Source: Candidatus Woesearchaeota archaeon (GTDB lineage: Archaea; Nanobdellota; Nanobdellia; Woesearchaeales; UBA583). From it: 64,000 bases of DNA. The translations under genes and the position numbers were made by a program. How positions within the stretch are numbered: position 1 is the first letter of the stretch; each line of letters starts with the position of its first letter. A model generated the notes under the pieces. The model did not search any database, was not told the DNA's origin, and saw only the letters and a program-made list of their open reading frames with translations. This document shows positions 8,038 through 15,825 of this stretch, one piece after another. The stretch spans positions 248,001 through 312,000 of the forward strand of contig CP060218.1 in assembly GCA_023898345.1 (NCBI GenBank). Reading direction: 5' to 3'.

Positions 8038-8056
8038 TTAATGAGTTACTCATTAA
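8038..8056. repeat. Perfect 9-bp inverted repeat at the DedA stop
   Basis: TTAATGAGT-T-ACTCATTAA overlaps the TAA of the DedA gene. With a one-base spacer it is a weak hairpin in RNA. It may be a protein-binding palindrome or part of a terminator; nothing decides. Confidence 0.35.
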
Positions 8057-8654
8057 TTTTTATTTTTTTTCTTATCTCTTTTTTCTCTTCTGGCAATTCT
8101 AGGGTGTTCATTTGTTTGTAGAAGTAGAGGATTATTATAATTCCTAAGGCGAGCAAAATTCCTCCGAGATATCCGAATTTGTTGAATCCTTCTTTGAAAA
8201 GATATCCTATACCTACGAACAGAGCTGCCCAGATTGCTGATGTGATGTATGTAATGAGAAGAAAGATTCCTCTGTGCATTTTAGCAATGCCGGCAGGAAT
8301 CGGGATAAAAACTTTTACAGGATTGACGAGTTTTCCAATGAAGAGATAAAATATTGGTTTTTTATTAAAGACAAGACTAACTTTTTTGACTTGTTTTTCT
8401 GGAAACAATTTGAATTTTAGAATAAAGGTCATACCTTTTTTTCTTGCAATTTCGTAGAGGAGCCAGTTTCCTCCGGTGTGTCCTAGTGCTCCTATGAGGA
8501 TTATCCATGTAAGACTTAGGTCTCCTTTTGCTGCAAAGATTCCGCAGACAATATATAAAATTTGAGATGATGGTAGTGAGGTGAGTCCGTTGCTTGTCAT
8601 CAGAAGAAGAATTCCAAAGTAACTGAGGGTGAGAATAACTTGTTCAATATTCAT
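8046..8654 (-). CDS. DedA-family membrane protein
   Basis: A 202-residue integral membrane protein of the DedA/VTT superfamily, whose members are linked to lipid (undecaprenyl-phosphate or phospholipid) flipping and membrane energetics. Visible family features are 'GALGHTGGNWLLYEIARKKG' in the first half and the re-entrant motif 'GKLVNPVKVFIPIPAG' near residue 105-120. Several TM helices and a basic C-terminus follow. It lies 18 nt after the PAP2 gene on the same strand, so the two probably form an operon in lipid-carrier metabolism. A 9-bp inverted repeat (8038-8056) spans the stop. Confidence 0.88.
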   Translation of the reverse strand: MNIEQVILTLSYFGILLLMTSNGLTSLPSSQILYIVCGIFAAKGDLSLTWIILIGALGHTGGNWLLYEIARKKGMTFILKFKLFPEKQVKKVSLVFNKKPIFYLFIGKLVNPVKVFIPIPAGIAKMHRGIFLLITYITSAIWAALFVGIGYLFKEGFNKFGYLGGILLALGIIIILYFYKQMNTLELPEEKKEIRKKIKINE

Positions 8655-8672
8655 TATCTTATTTTTTATATC

Positions 8673-9143
8673 TTATTTAAAAAATATTGCATTGCTTAAA
8701 AAAAAATAAGTGCTTGCAATAAAGACTCCTGCTATTATGTCTGTTAGGTCGTGTTTTTTCAATGATACTCTTGCGTATAGGCTGAGGAGAAAAAATAAGG
8801 TGATAAAGAAAATAGTGGTTTTGTTTTTAGAAAAAAAAATGAAGAGTTTTAAGCTGATGAGCGTAGCAATTTGTGCATGCATAGAGGGAAAAGAAGAGCT
8901 TTTTATTTTTCCAAATATTGAGTTGAATGCTTCTTTTTTTGGACGGTCTTTGAAATAGAAGAGTCTGAATACAATTGTCGTTGCAAAACATAGAAGAAAT
9001 GGGAAGATCATTTCAAGAAAGAGTTGCACATTTTTAGTGGTAAGAAGGAGGAGACAGAAAAACAGGTATATTTTATATGAGCTGAAGTAGGAGATGACTT
9101 CAAGAAATACGACTTTTTTATTTGCAATTTTTTTCTCAAACAT
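8673..9143 (-). CDS. PAP2-family phosphatase (lipid phosphatase)
   Basis: A 156-residue membrane phosphatase of the PAP2 superfamily. The three catalytic motifs are present in order: 'YFKDRP' (C1), 'SSFPSMHA' (C2) and 'RVSLKKHDLTD' (C3, with nucleophile-side His and Asp). Four to five hydrophobic helices surround them. Likely substrates are lipid diphosphates such as polyprenyl diphosphate or phosphatidic-acid analogues; the sequence cannot decide. It is first of a two-gene unit with the DedA protein. ATG at 9141-9143. Confidence 0.9.
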   Translation of the reverse strand: MFEKKIANKKVVFLEVISYFSSYKIYLFFCLLLLTTKNVQLFLEMIFPFLLCFATTIVFRLFYFKDRPKKEAFNSIFGKIKSSSFPSMHAQIATLISLKLFIFFSKNKTTIFFITLFFLLSLYARVSLKKHDLTDIIAGVFIASTYFFLSNAIFFK

Positions 9144-9253
9144 GATTTGTCAAATTTTTCTTTTTTAAAAAAGATTTTGTTTGTTTTGTGTCTTATTTCC
9201 CATATGCTTTATAAACTGGTTTTTATTAGTTATGGTAGTATTCTTGTGAAAAA

Positions 9254-11038
9254 ATGACATATCTTAGGCAACCTATTATCTCTGTCCTTGGTCATGTGGA
9301 TCATGGAAAGACTTCTCTTTTAGATTATGTTCGTCATTCTTCGCTTATCGCAAAAGAAGCGGGTGGAATTACTCAGCATATTGGTGCTACTGAAGTTCCA
9401 AAAAAAGATTTGATTAAAATTATTAAGGACTTTATTCCTGAGAAAGCAATTAAAGTTCCTGGTTTATTATTTATTGATACTCCAGGTCACAAGGCTTTTA
9501 CTTCTCTTCGTAAAAGAGGTGGTTCGATTGCAGATATTGGTATTTTAGTTGTTGATATTCGAGAAGGTTTCAAACCTCAAACTATTGAAGCTTTGGAAAT
9601 TCTTAAATCTATGAAAACTCCTTTTGTTGTTGCAGCAAATAAAATTGATGCGATACAAGGATGGAACTCTCAACCTAAAAAGAAATTACTTCAGAATATT
9701 GAATCTCAAAATGAACAGATTACTTATCGTTTTGAGGAGCTAGTTTATACACTTGTTGGTTCGCTTGCTGAGTATGGTTTTGATGCTGATCGTTTTGATA
9801 GGGTTGATGATTTCACAAAAAAAATTGCTGTAATTCCGCTTTCTGCAAAGACTGGCGAGGGAATGGTTGAACTTCTTGCAACTCTTGTTGGTTTAACACA
9901 AAAGTATATGGAAAAAAAACTTACTATTGATCAAGAACAGATTGGTCGAGGTGTAACGCTTGAAGTAAAGGAGTATCCTGGTCTTGGTAAGACGATTGAT
10001 GTTATTTTGTATGATGGGGTTATTGAAAAGGATGATACTGTTTTTGTTCTTGATCTTGATGGTGTTCAACAGTCTCGTCTTAAATCTATTCTTAAACCTG
10101 CTGAATTGAAGGAGATTAGGGATTCTTCTACTAAGTTTTCTATGCTTCCTCGGGCAAATGCCGCCTGCGGAGTTAAGCTTGCCTGTCCGGACTTTGTTGA
10201 TGTGAAGGCGGGAATGCCTCTTCTTTCTGTTCGCAAAAAAGCTTCGAAGGAGGAACTTGAGCAATGTCAACGCGAGCTTGAATTGCAAAAAGCTGAGGTG
10301 ACTATTGAGCAGGGGGATGTTGGTGTTCTGGTTAAGGCAGACACTTTGGGGTCTCTTGAAGCTTTGGCGCATATTCTTGAAGAGCATTCTATTCCTCTGA
10401 GAAAGGCTCTTATTGGAAGGGTTTCTAAAAAGGATATTATTGATGTCTCTGCAGATCTTGAGTCAAATCCTAAAAATGCAATTATCCTTAATTTTTCTCA
10501 GAAACTTGATGATGAAATTTTAACTCTTGCAAAGGGCTCTGGTGTAACTGTTATAAGTGAGGATGTTATTTACAAGTTGGTTGATAGGGCAAAATTGTGG
10601 CTTGAGGAAAAAGAAAAGGAACTTCTTAGAAAACGTCTTGAAAATTTAGTAATGCCTTTTAAGATGAAAATTTTGTCTAATTGTATTTTTCGTTCTTCGT
10701 CTCCGGCAATTGTTGGGGTAGAGGTAATGGGTGGGTCTGCTCGCTCTGGCGTTCCTTTGATGACGGACTATGCAAAGCGTGTTGGTAGTGTAAAAAGTTT
10801 TAAGGATAAGGATGCTTTTTTGAAAGAGCTAAAATTGCACGAGTCTGCAGCAGCGTCTATAGATCAACTTATCATTGGTAGGCATGCACAAGAGGATGAT
10901 GTTTTGTATTCGTTTATGGGTGAAGAGAATTTTCGAAATCTTAAGCGTAATTTGGACTTGCTTAGTAAAGATGAGGTAGAGACTCTTAAGGAAATTGCTG
11001 AAATTATGAGAAAAGAGAACACTCTTTGGGGTTTGTAA
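9254..11038 (+). CDS. infB: Translation initiation factor aIF5B
   Basis: A 594-residue GTPase that joins ribosomal subunits and stabilises initiator tRNA. G1 'GHVDHGKT' is at 13-20, G3 'DTPGH' at 75-79 and G4 'NKID' at 129-132. Domain II, the alpha/beta domain III and the C-terminal domain IV that binds Met-tRNA follow, matching the usual length of about 600 for archaea. No intein is present. A TATA box CTTTATAAAC (about 9208-9217) predicts a leader of roughly 15 nt before the ATG. The gene converges on an unknown gene with only 4 nt between the stops. Confidence 0.97.
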   Translation: MTYLRQPIISVLGHVDHGKTSLLDYVRHSSLIAKEAGGITQHIGATEVPKKDLIKIIKDFIPEKAIKVPGLLFIDTPGHKAFTSLRKRGGSIADIGILVVDIREGFKPQTIEALEILKSMKTPFVVAANKIDAIQGWNSQPKKKLLQNIESQNEQITYRFEELVYTLVGSLAEYGFDADRFDRVDDFTKKIAVIPLSAKTGEGMVELLATLVGLTQKYMEKKLTIDQEQIGRGVTLEVKEYPGLGKTIDVILYDGVIEKDDTVFVLDLDGVQQSRLKSILKPAELKEIRDSSTKFSMLPRANAACGVKLACPDFVDVKAGMPLLSVRKKASKEELEQCQRELELQKAEVTIEQGDVGVLVKADTLGSLEALAHILEEHSIPLRKALIGRVSKKDIIDVSADLESNPKNAIILNFSQKLDDEILTLAKGSGVTVISEDVIYKLVDRAKLWLEEKEKELLRKRLENLVMPFKMKILSNCIFRSSSPAIVGVEVMGGSARSGVPLMTDYAKRVGSVKSFKDKDAFLKELKLHESAAASIDQLIIGRHAQEDDVLYSFMGEENFRNLKRNLDLLSKDEVETLKEIAEIMRKENTLWGL

Positions 11039-11042
11039 GGTA

Positions 11043-11936
11043 TTATTGTTGTCTTGGACACAATGTGTTTTTGTATGTTTGTTCATCAAAGAAGTCTTTT
11101 CCCATTTGTTGTCGTAGTTGCAAGAGCTTTTTTCTTTTTTCTTTGAGGTGTAAAATGTTAGTGTCTTCATCTGAAGCGTCGAGGTAGTAATGAACTTCTG
11201 CTTTGAGTGTATTTTTTTCTTGTGGGTTTAGTTGCCTAAAAAAATCTTTTTGAAAAAGAAAATTCTCTGAATCTTGAAAATCTGAAAGACAATCGTTGAG
11301 GAAAAGTCTCTCAAAGTTAGGGCATAGTTTGCACCAATTATTTCGTACCATTAAGAAAGGGTGGCGAAAGGAAAGTTCTGCTATAGGATTTGTTATGATC
11401 TCTACATTCCAGTACGCTTTCATAATGGGAAGTGTATCTTTTATTTTCTCGATGTTCTTAAATCCGCTCTCCTCAATTTTTTTTATCGTGACTGGTGGAA
11501 GTTTTGGATTAAGGGCATTGTTTGCAATACACAGATAATAATTTCCAATCTGGATAGCGTTTTCAAAATATTTGTCGTTGATTTTGCCGAACACTTTTTT
11601 TAGAATGATTCCTTTCTCTTTGAATTCTATGAAGAGTTGACTTTTTTCAAATAGTGCAAAGCCTCGCAGAGTAATTTGTCCACAGAAGCCAACTGGATAG
11701 TCAATAGGAGATATTCCAAAAGTATATTCTTCAAATCTTCCTATTTGTTCTCTAAATGCTTTTTTCTTTTTTCTAAATTCTGGGTCTATTTTTGTTCGTA
11801 AAAGGGTTTCAAAATAAATTTGGATTGTCTCTTTTTTGCTTTCTATAAAGTTATCAAACTGATTTTGAGTAGGGTCATTAAGTATGAAATCGCTGTTTTC
11901 TCTAATTTTGTCGTTTAGTGCTGAGTAGAATGTCAT
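11043..11936 (-). CDS. Unknown 297-residue protein
   Basis: A soluble, charged protein of no family I recognise. The N-terminal 75 residues look helical. The middle holds a beta-rich region ('GFCGQITLRGFALFEKSQLFI') and the C-terminus is a Lys-rich helix. Cys217 and Cys220 ('NNWCKLCPNF') form a CxxC, but no second pair is nearby apart from a Cys about 15 residues later. A TATA-like AAATATAAAAG (minus strand, about 11957-11967) is 26 nt before the ATG, so the mRNA is probably leaderless. Confidence 0.8.
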   Translation of the reverse strand: MTFYSALNDKIRENSDFILNDPTQNQFDNFIESKKETIQIYFETLLRTKIDPEFRKKKKAFREQIGRFEEYTFGISPIDYPVGFCGQITLRGFALFEKSQLFIEFKEKGIILKKVFGKINDKYFENAIQIGNYYLCIANNALNPKLPPVTIKKIEESGFKNIEKIKDTLPIMKAYWNVEIITNPIAELSFRHPFLMVRNNWCKLCPNFERLFLNDCLSDFQDSENFLFQKDFFRQLNPQEKNTLKAEVHYYLDASDEDTNILHLKEKRKKLLQLRQQMGKDFFDEQTYKNTLCPRQQ

Positions 11937-11986
11937 AGGAATTTTTAGGCGCTTTCTTTTATATTTTTTTGTAAGAGTAAGAAATA

Positions 11987-12058
11987 TGCACGAACCGGGA
12001 TTCGAACCCAGATCACCGGCTTGGAAGGCCGGGATACTAGCCGTTGTACTATTCGTGC
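11987..12058 (-). tRNA. tRNA-Gly (anticodon UCC)
   Basis: Complete 72-nt cloverleaf. Acceptor GCACGAA pairs perfectly with TTCGTGC, discriminator A. Anticodon stem CCGGC/GCCGG with loop CTTCCAA gives UCC. No intron, no encoded CCA. A TATA box (minus strand, 12083-12090) is 25-30 nt upstream of the 5' end. Confidence 0.95.
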
Positions 12059-12082
12059 GTGAAATAGGGTTGTCGTTTTCAC

Positions 12083-12090
12083 TTTATAAA
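12083..12090 (-). promoter_or_regulatory. TATA box of tRNA-Gly(UCC)
   Basis: TTTATAAA on the minus strand, 25-32 nt before the first base of the tRNA. Confidence 0.6.
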
Positions 12091-12155
12091 GATTTCCTGA
12101 CGCTTTTGTATTGTGGTGAGTTCATCTTGAAAAAATGTGGGGGGAACTTAGTTTT

Positions 12156-12716
12156 CTAATAAGATTTTATAAGAGGTATGGTTTCTTCTGCTCTTATTTG
12201 TTGTAGTCCTGTATATTTAAGAAGTGTTGCGAGATTTTCTACGTAAATTATTCTATTTTCTCCTTCTTTGAGACAATGTTTGCTAGAGATAAACCCTATC
12301 TTTTTTAGCTTAGAAAATTCAGTTCCAAGTTCAAAGTTTTTCATTGAGTAAAAACCACCGTGGTTTTCAAAAATTGTTCCTGTCGTTCCCATTGGTACTG
12401 GGTGTTCGTATGAAGGATGTCCATTAATAAGAATCATTTCTTCGTTGTTGGCCATATTTCTTAAGTCCTCGGAGATTCTCCAAATTCTACCTATATAGTT
12501 TACACCTGAAGCTAGAACTTCTTCTCTTCTCTTCCTTCTTTTTTTTCTTTCTATGTCGTCTAAGTTTCTAAATGCTTTTCTTTCTATTTCAAAAATTTTT
12601 TTCTTTCCTTCTTTTGAATATATCTGTTTTGGTGTCATAAGGATATTTTGTTCTCTTTCAGATGCTATGACCTGAAGAAGGAGATATTCAAGAGGGATCT
12701 TTTTATTATTTTCCAT
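12156..12716 (-). CDS. Unknown 186-residue protein
   Basis: Unrecognised soluble protein. The ATG at 12716 is preferred; an in-frame TTG at 12743 would add nine residues. The N-terminal third is helical and very basic ('DIERKKRRKRREEV' near residue 55), suggesting nucleic-acid contact. The remainder is mixed alpha/beta with 'GTTGTIFENHGGFYSM' in the centre and may be winged-helix-like at the end ('LATLLKYTGLQQIRAEETIPL'). No catalytic motif. Confidence 0.75.
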   Translation of the reverse strand: MENNKKIPLEYLLLQVIASEREQNILMTPKQIYSKEGKKKIFEIERKAFRNLDDIERKKRRKRREEVLASGVNYIGRIWRISEDLRNMANNEEMILINGHPSYEHPVPMGTTGTIFENHGGFYSMKNFELGTEFSKLKKIGFISSKHCLKEGENRIIYVENLATLLKYTGLQQIRAEETIPLIKSY

Positions 12717-12795
12717 ATGTCTTGGAAAGTTGACTCTCTTCAAAAAGGTTTTGGAAGAATATTTAGGAATTTCGAAAAATTTTAGATTTTGATTT

Positions 12796-13740
12796 TTATT
12801 CTAGCATGCCGACAGAGTTTGCGTTCCCTGATCCAAAAAGCGAGAATGAAAATAAATCTCGAAGTCCTAAGGCTTCTGCAAATGATGGTTCTGGACCGTA
12901 TGTTACTACAAGTAACTCGGAGTTTTGCTCTTTTTCTAGTTCTGTTTGGACGTCGCTAAAATATCCAAACTCGTCTACAAATCCTAATTCTTTTGCTTTT
13001 GTTCCTAGGAATACTTCTCCTGTTGCAATTTTCTCGACTTCGGAATATTCTAATCCTCTTTCTTGGGCGACATGGGCAATGAAGTAACTGTGAATTTCGT
13101 CAAGAATATTTTGAATTTTCTCTTTTTCTTCATCTGTCATTTCTCTAAATTGGGAACCCATATCTTTGAACTCTCCTGCAGTTAGGCGTCTGTAACTCAC
13201 ATTGTATTCTTTAATAAATTCTTCAAAGCCAAGACTTGCGCTGGTGACACCAATGCTTCCAAGCGTACTCATGCGGGAGGCATATACTTTGTCGGCGCTC
13301 ATAGCAATCCAAAATGCACCACTTGCACCAATTTCTCCTACAAGTGCTATAACTGGTTTTTTTTCTTTTAGGGCATCAATTGCATGGGATATTTCTTCTG
13401 TCGCAACTGGTGATCCTCCGGGCGAGTTAATGTCAAGAACTACTGCTTTTATTGAGTCATCATCTTTTAGACTGAGTAGGGTTTGTGAAATGAATCTTGA
13501 TGATGTTGAGGATGAATCTAAAAGTCCAGAGGAGGAATCGCTTGTAATGACTCCTTTGATGGGTACTACTGCAATTTTGGGGCTAAGCATATAGCTTAGA
13601 GAACTGAGGAGGCTGCTCAAAAAAAAGAAAATCAGGAAGACAAGGAGGGCAAGCTTCCAACTAAAGATTCCTTTTGTCTTTTTTTTTGAGAATCTTTTTT
13701 CTCCATTATCTTCATCGTCTGGTTTAACAAATTCTACCAT
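12796..13740 (-). CDS. sppA: SppA-like signal peptide peptidase (S49 protease)
   Basis: A 314-residue membrane-anchored serine protease that degrades cleaved signal peptides or other membrane peptides. One TM anchor lies at about 28-51. The ClpP-fold domain carries 'DINSPGGSP' (103-111), the nucleophile Ser140 in 'GEIGASGAFW' and the general base Lys192 in 'TAGEFKDMGSQ', a Ser-Lys dyad spacing normal for short SppA. Start ATG 13740 was chosen because TTTTATAAAT (minus strand, 13761-13770) is 25 nt upstream; the open frame continues upstream only through the promoter region. It is divergent from a PRTase-like gene. Confidence 0.94.
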   Translation of the reverse strand: MVEFVKPDDEDNGEKRFSKKKTKGIFSWKLALLVFLIFFFLSSLLSSLSYMLSPKIAVVPIKGVITSDSSSGLLDSSSTSSRFISQTLLSLKDDDSIKAVVLDINSPGGSPVATEEISHAIDALKEKKPVIALVGEIGASGAFWIAMSADKVYASRMSTLGSIGVTSASLGFEEFIKEYNVSYRRLTAGEFKDMGSQFREMTDEEKEKIQNILDEIHSYFIAHVAQERGLEYSEVEKIATGEVFLGTKAKELGFVDEFGYFSDVQTELEKEQNSELLVVTYGPEPSFAEALGLRDLFSFSLFGSGNANSVGMLE

Positions 13741-13760
13741 GACAAAATCAAAGTCAAGGT

Positions 13761-13770
13761 ATTTATAAAA
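13761..13770 (-). promoter_or_regulatory. TATA box of sppA
   Basis: TTTTATAAAT centred 25 nt before ATG 13740; decides the start. Confidence 0.7.
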
Positions 13771-13844
13771 TTGCTTACTTCTCGGAAGAACTGTTAGTAC
13801 AAAAAAGTTAGGTGTTATAAGTAAATCTTGATTCCTTCTTGGAC

Positions 13845-14684
13845 ATGGAATATGTCTCACGATTTGAAGACCTTTATGAGGAAGGAATGCCGTATCTTTC
13901 TATTAGGACTTCTTTGGATGAGATTTTGAAAGATCTTGAATATGTTCAGGAAAAACTTAGTCGTGGGACATGTTCACGTAGGTCTCCTCTTGGTTCTCAT
14001 GTTTGCTGGCAAAGTGAAGGTGGTCAAGATTTTTCTTCTCCTTCTATTCAGGATATTTTAGTTCTTCATCCTCCTAGGATTATTAGGGCTCTTGTCAATG
14101 AAAAAATTATTACTGGGGTTTCTTCTTTTCTCCCTTTGGTTGAAGCTGCTACAAAGCTTGCTTTGAATATTTATTCTTCAGATGAATATGGACAAAACTT
14201 GGCTAGTTTTAGGTCTGCATTAGAGCTTGAGATTCCGGATTTGCTGCATAAAACTATTCTTCAGGTGGAAGATAGGCTTACTAGCTATGCTTCTTCTCCC
14301 TCTTTTAGTTCTCAAACGGCTCAATGCCTCTCTGAAGAATTCCCTGAGGGTGATATTTTATTTCTTCCTTTGTGCAATGGGGGAACAATGGCGGGTTTAG
14401 ATGTTTTTTTAAGGTATCAAGATCTTCTTAGGGATAAAACTGTTCCTTATCTTTATTGTGGAATACGGTACTCAAGGCTGAGGTGTGAAGATACAGGGAT
14501 TACATTTTGTGCAGGTGAGGAGAAATTGCTTTCTGAATTGGCAAGGGATAGAACAGTAGTTATTTTTGATGAAGATGTTCAATCAGGCACAACTTTGTGG
14601 AGAGCAGAGCATTTTTTGAGAGAATCCCTTGGGAAAAATCTTCTTATTTGCAGCATGGCAAATTATACTTGTCCTCAAAGGTAG
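13845..14684 (+). CDS. Phosphoribosyltransferase-like protein, intact copy
   Basis: A 279-residue protein whose C-terminal half looks like a PRTase fold. The PRPP-loop-like motif 'VVIFDEDVQSGTT' near residue 240 resembles the V-x-x-DD-x-x-T/S-G-T-T signature, and 'ILFLPLCNGGTMAG' near 180 fits the pyrophosphate loop. The N-terminal half ('MEYVSRFEDLYEEG', 'LVLHPPRIIRAL') is specific to this pair and a relative follows at 14970. Substrate unknown. ATG 13845 is favoured because GTTATAAGT (about 13814) is about 27 nt upstream; an in-frame TTG lies 6 nt earlier. Confidence 0.8.
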   Translation: MEYVSRFEDLYEEGMPYLSIRTSLDEILKDLEYVQEKLSRGTCSRRSPLGSHVCWQSEGGQDFSSPSIQDILVLHPPRIIRALVNEKIITGVSSFLPLVEAATKLALNIYSSDEYGQNLASFRSALELEIPDLLHKTILQVEDRLTSYASSPSFSSQTAQCLSEEFPEGDILFLPLCNGGTMAGLDVFLRYQDLLRDKTVPYLYCGIRYSRLRCEDTGITFCAGEEKLLSELARDRTVVIFDEDVQSGTTLWRAEHFLRESLGKNLLICSMANYTCPQR

Positions 14685-14969
14685 TTCTTTTTGTCTTCTC
14701 TTTATTTTCTCTGTTTGTTTACTGTGTGGGGTTCTCGAAGAAAACTTTTGCGGAGCACTATGTCCTGAAAAAATGATCTTTGTTAAGTATGTCAACTTTA
14801 GGAATTTTTAGGTTTCTCTTCTCTTTAGCTTCGCAATGATGGTGAAACTTTTTTGCGTTTTCTAACTTCATGAGGGCAGTCTGTACTTTATGTAGGGTTC
14901 TTTTAGTATAAAAATATTTAATAAAACTATGTTAAAAGTTTATAATTGCGCCTTGATTCCTTTTTGAGT
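14685..14969. other. Spacer between the two PRTase-like copies
   Basis: 285 bases with no supported gene. It holds copy 2 of a short repeat (14741-14760) and, at its end, a TATA-like GTTTATAATT (about 14937-14946) about 28 nt before the second copy's ATG. Confidence 0.6.
14741..14760. repeat. Short dispersed repeat, copy 2
   Basis: Nineteen of 20 bases match 3525-3544, with TCGAAG upstream in both copies. Confidence 0.5.
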
Positions 14970-15818
14970 ATGGATTATGTATCACGCTTTGAAGACCTTT
15001 ATGATGAGGGTTGGCAATTGCCTCTTTCCATTAGGACTTCTCTTGGGCAGGTATTAACTGAGCTTGAAGGGGTTCAAAAGAATCTTCTTTTAGGATATTC
15101 ACAAAAACGTACTCTTGTGGATTTTTCTTGGAAAAAAGAAGAGGGGGGAGGGTACTCTCCTTCGGGAACTGATATTTTAGTTCTTCATCCTCCAAGAATG
15201 ATTAGGGCAATTATTGAGGAAAAACTAAGTTCTAATAATCCTGTTTTGCTCCCGATTCTTGGACTATGTACATCTCTTGCTCTGGATATTTATTCTTCAA
15301 ACACTTTTGGGGATAAACTTCAGGAACTAAGAAATGAGGTCAAAAAAAATAACTTATCTTCTTTGCTTGATAAAGAAATTACTCAAAAATCTGACAGAGT
15401 TACTTGTACGGCTTCTTCTCCTTGTTTTAGTTCTAGTACTGCTGAATCTCTGAGAAAAGATTTTCCAGGTGGGAACATTTTATTTCTTCCTTTAGCTAAT
15501 GGGGGAACAATGGCTGGCTAGGATGTTTTTTTGCGGTATAAGGCTAGTATTAGGAATGGCAATCCTTTGATTTATTGTGGGATACGGTATTCTAGGATGA
15601 AAAAAGGGGATAGGACAATCTCATTTTGTGAGGGGGAAAAAGAACTGCTTTGTCAAATGGCCAGAGGTAGAAATGTGATTGTTTTTGATGAGGACAAACA
15701 TTCAGGAAATACTATGGTGGAAGCTATTACATGTTTGGAAAAAGTTTTTGACGAAAAAACGCAAGTTACTCCTGTGGTTAATTATACGACTTTAGCAAGT
15801 AGTATGTTCTTGACTTGA
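14970..15818 (+). pseudogene. Phosphoribosyltransferase-like protein, copy broken by in-frame TAG
   Basis: Clear tandem paralogue of the gene at 13845-14684: 'MDYVSRFEDLYDEG', 'LVLHPPRMIRAI', 'ILFLPLANGGTMAG', 'IYCGIRYSRM', and 'VIVFDEDKHSGNT' in the same order. Codon 184 is TAG (15519-15521), where the intact copy has Leu (TTA). The frame then continues without a shift for 98 codons, still conserved, to the stop at 15816-15818. A single TTG-to-TAG change would explain it. TAG is an ordinary stop elsewhere in the window, so this is most likely a young pseudogene. Readthrough or an assembly error is possible. The promoter-like TATA is retained. Confidence 0.85.
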
Positions 15819-15825
15819 GTTTTGG

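Noticed and set aside
13202..13594. 130-codon frame opposite sppA
   Set aside because: Antisense of the conserved S49 domain with no independent support.
15519..15521. TAG as a pyrrolysine codon
   Set aside because: TAG ends several intact genes here (for example 4981, 23472, 60517) and the aligned residue is Leu; no Pyl genes are visible.
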